From: Malaya genurostris
Taxonomy: Eukaryota > Arthropoda > Insecta > Diptera > Culicidae
Direction: 5' to 3'
DNA: 64,000 nt
Assembly: GCF_030247185.1 (NCBI RefSeq)
Contig: NC_080572.1
Location: 32,534,971-32,598,970 of the forward strand
Position 1 is the stretch's first letter; every line of letters starts with the position of its first letter. The position numbers and the translations under genes are program-made. This document shows, piece after piece, positions 35,476-48,289 of the stretch. The notes beneath the pieces were generated by a model. It was not told the DNA's origin, ran no database searches, and saw only the letters and a list, made by a program, of their open reading frames with translations.

Positions 35476-36198
35476 GATTTCCTCTGACATATGGTTAAAA
35501 TATACTGTCATGAATCTTGTTTGAGATTGAAGCTCAACTAGCCTTTCGAAGTTATTAATAACTAGGGGATTAAGTACCTCACATCTTATTACCAGTAGCG
35601 ATGAAAGCTCCCAAAAACGATCTTTCAATGGAAGAACTCCCGCCAGAACTTCAAGACTCATTGTATGCGTCGAATGCATGCAGTCTAAAGCAATTCGCAA
35701 ACAACGATACTGAATTCGCTCTAATTTGATAATATGAGAGTTTGCAGCGGAACGAAAGCAAACGCATCCATATTCCATCACTGAAAGTATCGTTCTCTGA
35801 TATAATTTTATTAGATCTTCCGGATGAGCACCCCACCAAGATCCTGTTATTGTTCGAAGAAAATTTACTCTTCGTTGGGATTTTGTTATCAGATACCTAA
35901 TGTGTCCTCCCCACGTGCATTTGGAATCAAACCACACCCCAAGGTATTTGAAAGTCAAAACCTGTTGGATCATTCTTCCCATCATATGAAGCTGAGGCTG
36001 CGCGGGATCATGCTTTCTTGAAAATACGACCAGCTCTGTTTTCTCCGCAGAGAATTCGATACCCAGATGAACAGCCCAAACGGACAATTTATCTAAGGTA
36101 TCTTGCAATGGTTTTTGCAGATCAATAGCTTTGGGTCCAGTAACTGAAACCACGCCATCATCTGCCAATTGTCTTAGTGTACAGGGGGTTACTAGACA
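35476..36198 (-). pseudogene. I-clade LINE ORF2: end of reverse transcriptase and connection
   Basis: The fragment opens at the 5' truncation with CTLRQLADDGVVSVTG, in which LADD is the catalytic box. It continues AEKTELVVFSRKH, FKYLGVWFDSKCTWGGHI (motif E) and a thumb ending RWFELSS-type sequence with LLVIRCEVLNPLVINNFERL. Apart from the 5' loss it is open up to the Juan insertion. It joins in frame to 30761. Confidence 0.85.
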
Positions 36199-36475
36199 GG
36201 TTAGGTCACTTACCTAATTATATCTCGGGACCCGGGAGTGTCTGCCATTTGATCCTCAAATTGGATCAATGGCCAATTAGATTATGGGAATCGGCTTATT
36301 CAACTCAGCGAAAATTGCTTTTTGTTGGTTACGTCACTTCTGAAATCAAAAGTGTCTGCCATTTGATATTCAAACCTGATCAGTTATTTGATAGTAGCTT
36401 CAAAATTGTTGAAATCGGTTCAGTAGGCTTCGAGCAAATTGAGCAGATATATAATCACGCATACACTTCTTAGAC
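36199..36475 (+). repeat. Modular repeat, right part, after the I-clade LINE
   Basis: It begins with the second copy of the I-clade target duplication (36199-36209). Two modules follow with GTGTCTGCCATTTGAT (twice, at about 36238 and 36351), GGTTACGTCACTTCTGAAAT and GAAATCGGTTCAGTAGGCTT. It is the continuation of 28966-29462. Confidence 0.75.
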
Positions 36476-36855
36476 ACATTTCCCTATCTAATCAAGTTGA
36501 TTCGAATGATATTTCACGTTAGGGGCTCATAACAAAAGTTGAGTTTTCCAGCAATTCCATATCTTTTTGTTATCAATTTTTTAAGTGGTACGATTTATAT
36601 TGGGAAAAACACACCATCCAAAAAGGATATTTCCGTCGCTTTAGCAGACAAATCATGAACATAAATGAGAATTACAAAACATTGTGAGCATGGGAATATC
36701 ATCGAATAAAGAGATTTTTAAATACATTATTCTAACATAATAATTCGCAAGCTAAGTTTGTTTCGATTTTTGTTTATATTTTTGGGACTCCTCTCTTTCC
36801 CACTCCCCTCTACGCGGGCTGGATATATATGTATCAATTATTCATTAAGCAGATA
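36476..36855. other. Non-coding stretch
   Basis: It contains a remnant of a modular-repeat tail at about 36525-36575 (GTTGAGTTTTCCAGCAATTC). Nothing else is recognised. Confidence 0.4.
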
Positions 36856-37796
36856 CCTTATGATAAAAAAAGAACAGAAATTTTATTAAAAAAACGCAAA
36901 ATTTCAATTTTTAATAAATTTCTTTATTATCGCCTTCAAAGTACTCTCCTCCTGCGGCAATACATGCATGCCAACGTTTGATCCAATTTTCCATACAAGT
37001 TTTATAGGCCGCCGAAGGTATGGCCTTTAGTTCACGCAGCGAATTCTCGTTTATGGTCTCTATGGTCTCAAACCGCGTTCCCCGCAATGGCAATTTGAGT
37101 CTGGGGAAGAGGAAAAAGTCACACGGGGCCATATCTGGAGAGTACGGTGCTTGGTTGATGATATTGGTGGAGTTTTTGGCCAAAAACTGCGACACAACCA
37201 ACGCTGTTTTTGAATGAAATTCTGCTTTTTTGGCACCAGCCGAGAAGCGACGCGTTTCGAACCCAAAACATCAATTAAAATGTGTTCGGCTGATCCATAA
37301 CAACACATCAATGCCCAACAACACATCAATCTCTCTAATCGGTACAGAACGATTTTGCAACACGATTTGCTTCGCCGATTCAATGTTTTCTTCAGTAACA
37401 GATGTTATTGGGCGGCCAGGGATCTCGTCATGATCCAAGCTTGTACGACCACCTTTGAAGCGTTTATACCACTCGTATGCCTCTGTTTTTCCTAGACACG
37501 ATTCACCAAAGGCCTTTTCTAACATTTTCAACGTTTTGGAACACTTAAATCCATTTGCAACACAAAATTTGATGCACGCACGTTGTTCTAAATTTTCATC
37601 CATTATACAAATCGCCACACGAACATTTTTCAACTTCTTTGTATAGATGCCAAACAAAAACTAATCCTACGATATGCGCCAAAATTTGACAGAATGTGTA
37701 TAAAAGTGTTGCCAACGTTGAGAGAATAAAAGTTTACCTATTGGACAAGCGCGGGAATTTTAAAATGAAAATTCCGGTTCTTTTTTGATCATAAGG
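36856..37796 (-). mobile_element. Mariner-family transposon with internal deletion
   Basis: The ends are inverted copies beginning CCTTATGAT, then AAAAAAGAAC and AATTTT, over about 35 bp. TA lies outside both ends (36854-36855 and 37797-37798), as expected for mariner. At 941 bp it is shorter than the roughly 1.3 kb of a complete mariner, and the loss is in the transposase core. It sits 650 bp from the nested LINEs. Confidence 0.85.
36911..37603 (-). pseudogene. Mariner transposase, deleted and frameshifted
   Basis: The N-terminus MDENLEQRACIKFC and the helix-turn-helix region (SKTLKMLEKAFGESCLGKTE, YEWYKRFKGGRTS) are readable, and GRPITSVTEENIESAKQIVL follows. After a frameshift near 37330-37360 comes SAEHILIDVLGSKRVASRLV. 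The sequence then jumps to LVVSQFLAKN-type residues and YSPDMAPCDFFLFPRLKLPL, which carries the third catalytic Asp. The first and second catalytic Asp and the region between them are absent, so no enzyme can result. Confidence 0.85.
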
Positions 37797-37798
37797 TA

Positions 37799-40700
37799 TG
37801 TGCTTCTCTGGCTCAGTCGATTAACTGGCGCGGCGTGCTTTGTGATATAATATTTCTCGATCCAAGTCGCGCTGTTGCTATTTCATTCGTTTTCAAGCCA
37901 TGTAATTTATCAATTTCATATGTTTTTAAATATATTTTTTTGTGAAATACGACGTTTATGGACATCTCCATCCACTGTGTTTGGAGAACATTTTTAGTAG
38001 CACGATTTAAGTTTTCAAAACACAACACACAGTCCTACTGTATCACAGCTCACTTCCTACAAAGTAACTTTCATACAAACGGAATTTCGTGGATGAACAT
38101 GATGTTAGCTTGAGATTATATTTCACAACAACAACAGCTCGTCGAAAAGCTTACATAAATCATGCTCGCTAGTGTAATCTGCCAACTTTTGACATGAGCT
38201 GAAACCCACTGGTCGTATCAACCGGTAGCGGCCTGCTTGCCCGAAAATTCCGTCTTCTCAAGTTTCTCATTTCCTAAACGATGCTTCCGACCGACTTTTC
38301 CTTTCAACGCCAATGCATGCTGATCCATTGTGCCTGTCTAAGGAATTTCCCACTGCCGTTTGATTAGATTGGATTTGAATAGCGCTCGACTCGAGAGGAT
38401 GGTGTCCGACAAAATTGATCAGAGAAAATATGCAAAAGCTAATAATACCGCTTTCGCAGTTCAGTTGGGTTACAATCCGGATTCTCTGCTGTCGGGTCGT
38501 GTTGTTTCTTTGGTAAGCCTAAGTTCTACGGCCCGAGGTCAAAATACCATTAAAAGTGTTTTTGGAATAAAATTTTATCAAACCTTCTTGGCACTGCTCA
38601 AATCGGTGCGGTTTTCTTATCGAAGAACAAAATTGCTGGAAAAGAAGGTTGTTTGGCAAATTCGATTTCCTTGTCGTCCCGACCCGTACAATGTCCCTGC
38701 CCAGAGCAGATATTTTCAGAAACAGCAAACATTTAGAGTTATTCCGGTTTCCGCTTCCAATGGTTAGTAGTCTGCGAAGGATCGTTTTCGCGGAAACTGA
38801 AATTTGACCGCAGTTGAATTGAATAATTTATAATAACTGCACTGCTCGTTCAACCAAAATTAAGCGCATTTCCTATATATTTCTGATACTTGCACATTGT
38901 AAAGATGAGTATTTCAAAGTTTTGATGTGGAACACATCTTTATTTTCTATATAGGGGTGCAAACCAGAAACTCAAAACAAAAAATACACGTAGGAATATG
39001 GTCAGGTTTCAAGCACTTACATCTCAGTATATTTTGTATCAATTATTAAGATTATTTCATTATTTGATAGGAAATATTTCTAAGATTCGATTTGAATGTA
39101 TCAAGCCATGTATTTTCAATTATAAATTATTGAAATTTTGATTAGTAGCGAGCAGTGTCCTATTTTGTCTGTTGAAAATCACCGGCATATCGGATTTCCA
39201 TGTCATAGACGACGGTTTTGAAGGAGTAAGCGATATATCAAAGGGAAAGCATCGCTCTGATTGGTCAATCGATGCAAAAGCGAAGCTGTTGGAAGCACGC
39301 GAAGCAAAATTATAGCTAACGTTTCAGTCTTACGCGTAGCATGCTAGAGGTAGGTTGTAGCTAGATATCAAGACCATGAAACGATTTGAAGCTTTAATTG
39401 GTGTACTCTGATCTTGTGTCATGCAAGCTCGGATGAAATTCCATGTAATGTCGTTTCACCTGAGAAATTGACATCTACCCCAGGGTAAATTTTGAGTGCT
39501 TAAGATTAATTTCTAATTTAGATAAGATGAACTCGATTGATAATGAAAAAAGGTTTATCGCTTCAACCGAAATCGCAGAATGGTAGAGAAACTTAACGCT
39601 ATAAAAATAATTTCTTGAATACAAAACTTGAAAGCAAGCTTGGCGAAGAGAAGCTTTAATTTCAAATTGTATCGCAGGTATGTACAAAGATATAATCGCA
39701 TACATTTGGGATATTGGTGTAATTTCGTCGGCTATAAAACAAACAATGGTCGGTGTTGGTTCCTAATCAAGATCAATCTAGGCAGACTCTCGTGCAATTG
39801 CGGATTCAAAACTGTGACGATTGATTGAACTGTTTGATTGTAGATCATTAGATATTTTGGTTGCCTTGTTCCACATAAATGGATCGAACAACCCCATGGG
39901 ACTGATCCTTGTAGTTTTTTACTATCTGTCCGTGTTTTTTTTTGTTGTCTATACCATAATAATGTCAACAACCGCAGAACAAGATGAAAAATGTCTCCAC
40001 AAGTTTGTGTCGTATATATTTCAAACAGTTCCATTTATTCTGAGCTGCGCTGTTGGCAGAATTCTGGCAAACAGTTTGAAACATCCATTGACACTCGAGC
40101 CTAGCCCAGACAAGCCACGCCCCTCTGTCCACTCCGTTTCTCCTTATTCTCTTATCACTCACTTGTTTACTCCTTCAGAATACAAACAAACTCAGGAACA
40201 AACATACGAAGTCGCATACATACACAATCTGCTGCCTGATGGGTGATCAGTTTGCTCATTAAAAAGGAAACATGAACCCATCATTGACTCCGGGAGCACA
40301 GCCATGTTGATACTTGTACAAATCACTTTTCCTTCCCGTCGACAGAAAGGAATGTGTGTAAAAAACTTAGGGAAACGCCATCAGCCCAGTCACGACTGTG
40401 TGTTTGCATTATTGTGGTATGATGAACTGCTAAATTAGTTGCGGGCCCTACAGAGTCGGAGTTTGAACGATCAACGGGATCCATTCTATCATATTTTGTT
40501 ACACCACTAGTAAATGAGTACATCACTGTGTCCGGAAGCTCTTGGCTACTAATAAAGTCCCGCATCATTCTGCCTATGGTTGGCTCTGAACCCGGCAAAC
40601 TATAGTGTCGTCTAAGTGTACGAGAGATGAAAAATGAGCTGACTGGTAAACAGTATCTGGTCACACTCCAATCCTGAAAAAAAGAAACAGGGAAGGGGAG

Positions 40701-42481
40701 GTAGACTGCGAAGTCGACTCCTTCATCGCACATACATATTCCTATGATTAGTGAAGTGTTTACCATACGTCTCAAGTGTCCTTCTAGCTGGGAGCGGGTG
40801 CTGGGAAGACATTCCTCACAAGCTACCGGTGGTGTTGAAAAGCAGCCGGAGGATCCAATTTGTCGTAGATAGCAGCACCCAACCCAAATGAAAATGATAC
40901 ACCATACCCTTTACTGTTTGTTGGTCTTTACTGCATGTATGAATTACAATTTGGTTGAGCCCTCGGAAGAGATGTCCTTTCGCGGTGACACCACCGTCGC
41001 CGTCGGAAGTTTTCAAACAAATGACTAGTGGCGTAGAATTGTACAAAAAAAAGTAAATCCTAGGATGATACAAGGACTTCAAGTTGTCTTGTTTTACCTA
41101 ACGGAACGCGTAAACATTCATAGAAGGTGCCAGACAAAAGGAAGTTATTTGTTGCAGGGATGCTTTTTCAATTGCTATAAACACATGGACGGAAACTAGA
41201 GGGAATCACGAGAAAGCGCACAAAAATGTCCCCAGAGACGAAGTCATGTTGGAGCATAAAAAGAAATTCAGTATGTACTGACACTTTGGTAGCTGCAGCC
41301 AGTAGAACCGGTTGGGGAAACTGAAAAAAAAACACATTTGGACAGGAAGCAGGATAAACAGCGGCGGAAAGAAGGGGAACTGTTGACTTCTGAGTCTGGA
41401 GAGTGAGCTGAATAGATTTTCGAGTGAGTTCGTGAATGAGTGTGTATGTATCCGTACTGGCTGTGAGGCTTTCAAGTGGATGGGGAACGGAAACCCCAAA
41501 GCGATCCGGAAAGGATTCATTCATCCACCCATCCATTCATGCAAGCCGACAGAATGCATATGAGAAGGTTAATTATCATAATTGCATGTCTGCCTATACC
41601 GATCCTCAGTTCATTCATAGTCGCGAACAAACGCACAGGAAAACAAAAATTTCTTGCTCGGCATGGGGCCGTTGATATTTTTCGTAGTGTGGTGATAGTT
41701 GCGATAGCCAAATTGTCAGTTCGATGTTTAAGAATTCTTTTCTTTTAACAAATATTTCCAACTTTAAATCAAACACACAAAAACCTATCCTTCTTTGCTA
41801 GCATAAAGCGTCAACAATCTCCACTATTCATGGTCTAATTTTTTTTTTTATTCTGATCCGGTAGTCAACTATAAATTGCGGACTATCATTCACGCTCCAA
41901 CTATTTTTCTAAAAGTTAGAGCTTGTATTCACTACCCGACAGCCCGGGTCTGCATTTTCGGCAGAAAAGGCTTTTGCAGACAGACGAAAGTTTTCCGCTT
42001 TTTCGCTCACCAGTAACTACCGCAGTTTTCAACTACTGCTGCTGCGAGTAGAAAACAATCGTAAAACCATAATCCATAAATCCTTTTCAACTCGGAGCGT
42101 TACGGACAGACTCAAAAGCCAATCTATGTTTGGAAGGCTCTTCGTCGAGTCTGCACGGGTAGGGCTGCTCAAGGATACACTTCTATTCATATCCAGACCA
42201 ACTTAGCGAGTCAAGCACGAAGAGGGTAGAAAAATTAGTTTTTATAAATCTATATTCTTGCTGTCTATTCTTGTTTGTTTTTCACTTTTTCCTTCTCCAG
42301 TTAAGTTTGCATAACTCCTTCTGTTCGTAGAAGAAAACAGCAGCAAAGCGGTACCACATCCGCGGTACAAGGAAACAGATAGCAACTAAATAAAAAGCTT
42401 CGTCAGTAGCGAACAGTTTCCCAGTTTCAGAACGTATGGACGCAGCTAGTTGTCAGTGGAAATACTGCAAAAGTGTTTGAG
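37799..42481. other. Long non-coding stretch with unsupported ORFs
   Basis: The longest frames are 38360-38767 (135 codons), 39821-40246 (141 codons, one hydrophobic segment) and 40323-40775 (150 codons, minus). None shows a known domain, signal peptide with conserved context or paired splice sites. Antisense frames of similar length coexist at 41.2-41.7 kb. I treat all as chance. No repeat termini were found. Confidence 0.4.
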
Positions 42482-42797
<316 letters not shown>

Positions 42798-42846
42798 TGG
42801 ATACATTGTTAATGTTCAACTAGCACAACAGATTAGTATTCTAAGG

Positions 42847-43480
42847 CTACGTAGCGATCGAAGGCTTTAAACCTTTTTTCATTGTATTCAGCACAGACTT
42901 CTTAGTTACAGGTTTTGATACTTTTCTCCAATCTTTTTCAAACTGATGACTAATTTCAGCTGTCGAGACATATTTTCTAAGATGTGCCTTCATCAATTCT
43001 TCAACACGTCGAATTTGCGGGCGCTAAATGTTTTTTTTTGGGAACTTGAACAATTCTACCGCGTGATGACAAGACGCAAGATCTCACCAGTAGGCAATAG
43101 GATCCTTGTGGCTTGGAATCATGGGTAGAAGTTGGTTTTGTAAACATTCTTTGATGTATATTTTGCTCTTTGTTAAGCAGTTGTGACGAAGGGTTGCGCT
43201 GCAACGAAGAGTCTTCCTGACCACAACTTTCTTTTTCAATTTTTCGACTTGAAACGATGTATCGAACTGGACTGGTTCGATACTTGCTCTTCTCGCACCG
43301 TTTAATATTTTGGCTCCAATGTAAGGATTTGTAATCGAAAAGCACGAAAGTTTCGTCGTCCATGATTATGCAGTTCGTATTCCCAGCAAGCATCGCATTG
43401 TTAAATTTTAGAACTGTGGGTCTGATCGATGGTTTTTTTTAGACTGTGACCAGCTGCTTCTGTTTCTTAAAGATTCGAAC
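42847..43480 (-). pseudogene. Second ITmD37E-type transposase relic
   Basis: The frame 43393-43001 contains MLAGNTNCIIMDDETFVLFD with the first catalytic Asp, closely like the IDDETY motif at 14.2 kb. Several frameshifts later the minus strand still reads VEELMKAHLRKYVSTAEISH and FEKDWRKVSKPVTKKSVLNT, the usual C-terminus, ending at TAG 42847. The middle is scrambled and I could not locate terminal repeats. It starts only about 50 bp from the AT microsatellite. Confidence 0.7.
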
Positions 43481-46400
43481 GATCAGGTGTTTTTTAACAT
43501 GAAGAACATTTGACTTCGAAATTAGAACTTATTATCCAAACGAGGGTTAGCAGGACTTGTACACTCATTTTGAAACAAACTGAGACAAACAAATAAACGG
43601 CTACACAAGTGGTAAGAGATAAGTGTGAACAACAGGAGGCAGTCATAAAAGTTTACATTTGCACGGTGCCGGCACTGAACCAAATCGGAAATGGTGTAAA
43701 TAGTCCTTTGACTTTGACATCTCTAGTTGACACTAGAGATGACGCATTCAAATTTTTAAGATAAAAAGAGCGGAAGGAGTAACCTGTAACAAGATGAGGG
43801 CTCCTTATTTTCTTCGGTGGCAGTAATGAACGAAGCACGAATTTTCCTAAAACGATTTTTAAAGGTCGTAAAGCAATTGGTGTTTGAAATAAAGATTAAT
43901 GTGTAAGAAACAGTTTCAAAAAACTAACGCAAACAAAGGCCGTTACTGTTAAATTTAGTTAATCTAGTTTTGCAATAAAGTTAGCTAGTTATCGGCATCA
44001 AGCGCAGAGAAACTTTTTCAATTGGTACTCATTTTGTTTTCGTAGGCTTGAATCACAGTTTTTAAAGAATACTTCAAACTGACTTGACAGATTATGAGCC
44101 TGGTAACAAAACTCACTGATCCAACCTGCAATTAGCAAAACCAACTTCACTTTTTGAAATCAAGAATTTGTAGGCTTTGTTGCATGAGAATCTGTACCAG
44201 ATGCAAATAGATCTCGGATCATTGACACGAAAAACCCTTTTTCTGTGCCTAATAGCATTGGGATTTATCCAAATGTTTCTGGGTGGATACTAAAACAAAT
44301 CGTTTTTGCATCGTATTGTGATATGTGAAAAAGGAAATTTATTTTAATAGTTTTAAATAAAAATGAAAATCGACACTCCTCATTTGATTTGAATTTTGAA
44401 TTTACTCTAACCTTGGGAATCCAATCTTCACTCAAATTACTCGTATGTAGTTGTCACCAATGTCTAAAAGGGATTGGGAGTATTTTTTTAGTTATTTTAG
44501 TAATGTGGTCTACAATAACAACTGAGCACTATATTATTTTTTCGGGATCTGTTGAGATACTATCCCTTTAGTGTGCAATTTCTATTTGTTGAATTCAACA
44601 CCCACGAACACAAATCCAGCAGAAAACGAATGAAGAACTTCCTAACTCGACAAGCAAGCTCCGCTTAAAGCTGCGGTACGCTAGTGCTGAAATACATAAA
44701 AAATTCATTGCCAATGAGAATATCATTTTAGCTACTAAGTAGACTTGATACGGCTCTGTCTAATTTTTCATCTTGCAGCAACAAAAGCTTCACACGAAAT
44801 ATACAAATTTTAAATCTCCTTTCTGTGTTCCGTCATCGCTCAGAGGCTACTGCTCTAAATACCAAAGAGATTATAATTCATCAAGACACCTAAGCATCAT
44901 GTATCCCCTCGAGTTTCAAAACAACTCACTGGCAAATAAGGAAGAAGAGCTTAGGAAAAGTTGTCCGATATATCTGTTCTATTTCGCTATATCCACCCTA
45001 TTAGAGGTCCGTTTCCCTCCTTCTTCGATTGTAGGAAGTAAGCAAATAATATCCGGGAAAAAAATGAATGCCAGAAAAAAATAACAACTCTCATCCAAAT
45101 TTGAATATTATGATAATCACGCGTAGCATTTCGTTTACCTAGCATTTGTTTACCTTTGAAACATTCGATCTTGCCAGTACGGGCACCTGCGCCGGCTGGA
45201 GCATTGCGTTATTAGGTTCAGCCGCATCGGATAATTGAGAAGCAGGAATTTGTTTCGCTCTAAGAAGCTTGTTATGCTACGCTTTTTAGTATTCACGAGA
45301 TTCCAGCTATTAGGAACGTTCGTTGATTACTGAAAGTATAATTTATGATCTGGAGTACTTTGGATACGGGGTTTCTCTGTACTAACGGAAAGTAAAAGAA
45401 AACGTTTGTTGACTTTAAGTTCAGCAATAAAAATGATTCACGTTTATATCGTAGTTTTGCTCACAATTGCCGTAAGCAGGATATGCAGGAAGAGTAATAA
45501 TCTCTGTGGACAAAGCAATCTGATATCTGATAGCCCGACGTAGATTTATTAATTGATGATGCAATAATCAGATGCATTCCCAATCAGAGGCTGGTCCAAA
45601 TCGTTCCAGAGAGCATCCAAATCATCCATCACCATTTAATCCTTCAGGAATAGACATAAATTTGAACTAAACTCGTTTGCAAAAGCTCAACCCATTCGGT
45701 AATAATTCTCGGATTTGGATGCTTCTTTCCTCTATCTCCTCCCAGAAAATTCCCTGTCGTCAACTGTACATCGGATCCCGAAACAGTTTTATCTGCCAAC
45801 CGGTGATGTCGGTCGCCACATTCGGTCAGTGCTACAGAGTCCATGTGCACACTGGAGTGTGCATCGGAAGCGAATGTGAAAGTATCATTCTAAATCCGAA
45901 TTTCGTTCGCAAATCAAATTGGGAAAATTTAATTCATGAATATTTCATGTCAAGCACTAGTAGTCTCACGATCCCGTCTGGTTCGGTTCATTTCATTGGT
46001 GCGATGTGCTCTGACGCGTTAAACCACTGTTTCCTCGCCAAGACCGCACCCACAGTGACAGCTGGTCAAGCCTAAAAGCTTCGGTTTCGCTTCGTCGTTC
46101 ACAGTTACAACTTTTTCTGCCAATCCATCCGGGTTTAGAGCTTTTGAAATTACATATTTTATTGGAGAACTTTCTGAAACATGTAATACAACAATGCGGC
46201 TTTTGAGGGGTGATGGCAGGTTATGTGTGCGTGCGCCACAACTCGAGCGCCTTCCGGTAACGTAAAAGCAGAAAAATGAAACCCGTTGTTGTGAGCAAAT
46301 TTCGGCTCCCGAACATTAATTTAAATTCACATGCCCAGATTTTCGCTGTACTTCTAGAGCGGTAGCTCCCGCAGGAAAATGGTCTCCCATCGTTCGGTGC

Positions 46401-47030
46401 GTATATTCCGAAGTTAGCAGTTACAGGAACAAGAGTTATTATGTGTATTTACATACGATCATGACGATGGGGGCAAACATGTAAGAATGAACGAACACTG
46501 CTACGAGGACCATAATAACACATCAAAGTAATAGTAAATTGTCGTGGCATAATTCGCAGCAAACTGCCGGAAGACATGAGCCGTTGTGGTACGGTTGAGT
46601 ACTTATTCAGTTCCGGCAAACGAAAAACCAGCTGGTGAAGACTTGACACGACTCGAGCGACAGGGCGCTTGAATGTAAATACTACCGGGCCAAGAGTGGT
46701 TCTGGAATATACCGAGAGCTTCACATAACTATAATTCTAGATTGCTGAACGCTATTTTGATTGAAACTATATAATCATACAGCAGCAAAGTAGACTACAT
46801 GGAACAGGTAGAATATTATGGATCCAGAATACAGTATTACTAGCAAGCGATCACCGTTTCTAACGTCGCATGGACAAAAATCTCGAAGTGTTCTTTTTTA
46901 ATTGGAATATCTCCAGAAGCGAATAAAAAGTAAACATAAGCGAATCCAAAAAAAAAGTAATTTTGGTTTGTCTGTATGTAATAAAAGTGAACACGCAGTA
47001 TGCCGAAATCGAAATGTGCAGACATAAAAA
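43481..47030. other. Non-coding stretch
   Basis: It holds one perfect 9-bp inverted repeat (CATCTCTAG...CTAGAGATG, 43718-43741). It also has several frames of 60-130 codons (44773-45084, 45677-46075) that I cannot link to any family. Confidence 0.4.
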
Positions 47031-47039
47031 AGTGTGGTT

Positions 47040-47240
47040 TACCGGTTATGCTATTAATTTGGTTGTATCTCCGGGACCGGAAATGCTCACCATGATTTTG
47101 TTCACAATCGTTTTGAGGCCACAGAAGCGTTAAATAAGCCTTAGATTCAGAAACGAGCCATCAATGAGCCACGTGCTTTGTCGGTTACGTCACTTTTACA
47201 ATTATTCACTGGATCGAACTGTTATTTGTTGGTAACGTCA
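47040..47240 (+). repeat. Partial modular repeat
   Basis: It contains ATCTCCGGGACCGGAAATGC, GGTTACGTCACTTTTACAAT and a second GGTAACGTCACTTTTACGAC. These are module-start landmarks of the family at 48290-48740. Confidence 0.6.
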
Positions 47241-47733
47241 CTTTTACGACCATAAGTGCTGTCTATAATCCATTCTCACCTAACTGTGGAAAGTGAAATT
47301 TTGTGCAAAAAATGTGGTAAAGGTTTTTCCATTGCAAGCGGAAGCAATGCCGCTGTTGAAGATTAATTAGTACAGTTTTTAATAAACAAAACATACCTTT
47401 ATCAATTGGGAAATTAAAACAACTCTATCATCTGATTATTGTTTTCTTTTGATTTTGCTTACTATTTTTAAATAAAATGCGTGCTGTCGATGTACTGTAT
47501 TCTGTAATTGTTCCGGAAAATTTACTACTTCTCTTCAAAAAAAATATTCGAACTTTATTAATAATCAAATATTTGCATCTACAATTCAAAATTTTGACTC
47601 TAGTCAAACTTTTGAAGAGGGCCTAGATAAACATTTCAAGAAAATTTAAAAAATGTATATACGACCGGTTGGTGGTGATTTCGTGTTTTCCGCAATGTTT
47701 TAGGATTTAAGTAACAATTGAGGCTATATGACG
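47241..47733. other. Non-coding stretch
   Basis: Nothing recognised. Confidence 0.35.
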
Positions 47734-48209
47734 TTATTTATATGAGTTTAGAGTCAAATCGTATTCGTGGTAATATTGACATGTGGCCATCTGATTGTCA
47801 TAGGTAACAAGTGATTTGAACGGTATTCTTGTATCCTGACCGAATGTCACATAAGAAGGTATAGGCCTCCTCAAGCGCATGCGTAACAAACGTACGCCAT
47901 TTAGAATACCAGGGAAAAAATTCTTCCACTTTTCTTTTTCGATAGAGAGAATCTCTCCGTATTGGGGCATGGTATTGCGAATATAAGGATCGATGACGCT
48001 TGATCATGCACACGCACTTCTATAGCACTATCTTCCATATATACTGGAATGTTGTACTTGATATTTTCATGCTCCACATAGTGCACATTATTATTGCTCC
48101 TTAAGCAAACCTTCAAGTTCTCGTATCGAAGGTCGAATTTTGCACTGTCTGAAGTCAACAATAATTGTATTCTTTCGTACCGGCGGTAGCTTTTGTTCGT
48201 TTGGTTCAC
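47734..48209 (-). pseudogene. LINE gag-like ORF1 fragment
   Basis: Two overlapping minus-strand frames share one protein broken by a frameshift near 47950. The upstream part has VRVHDQASSI. The downstream part has MPQYGEILSIEKEKWKNFFP, RLLRMRLRRPIPSYVTFGQD and TYDNQMATCQYYHEYDLTLN. The last segment looks like a decayed CCHC zinc knuckle (the second Cys reads Tyr). The layout, an RRM-like fold followed by a zinc knuckle, is that of ORF1 proteins of mosquito LINEs. No matching ORF2 lies downstream. Confidence 0.6.
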
Positions 48210-48289
48210 TCATTTTCGAGGTCTATTGTTCACTACACAATACTGTACTTGGTTTCTTGTGTCCCCAACGTAATCGGTTTTGTTTTATC

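Larger units (their letters stand above)
29463..36198 (-). mobile_element. 5'-truncated I-clade LINE, carrying a nested Juan-like LINE
   Basis: The 3' end is a poly(A) (T run just after 29463 on the plus strand) preceded, in element orientation, by about 300 bp of 3' UTR. The 5' end, at 36198, falls in reverse transcriptase just before the catalytic LADD, so the copy is truncated. GGTTAGGTCAC flanks both ends (29452-29462 and 36199-36209). The Juan-like element occupies 30777-35460. Reading past it, the I-clade ORF is in frame across the duplication, so the insertion did not disturb the flanking codons. Confidence 0.88.

Noticed and set aside
38360..38767. 135-codon ORF whose end (QQTFRVIPVSASNG) recalls the nephrin exon start QQKFRVMP
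   Set aside because: Similarity stops after about eight residues, the Ig cysteine and tryptophan are absent and the frame ends at once. Probably chance.
39821..40246. 141-codon ORF with a hydrophobic segment
   Set aside because: No family, no splice context, and antisense frames of similar quality overlap it.
45677..46075. 132-codon ORF with several cysteines
   Set aside because: No signal peptide, domain or flanking gene structure; coding status unsupported.
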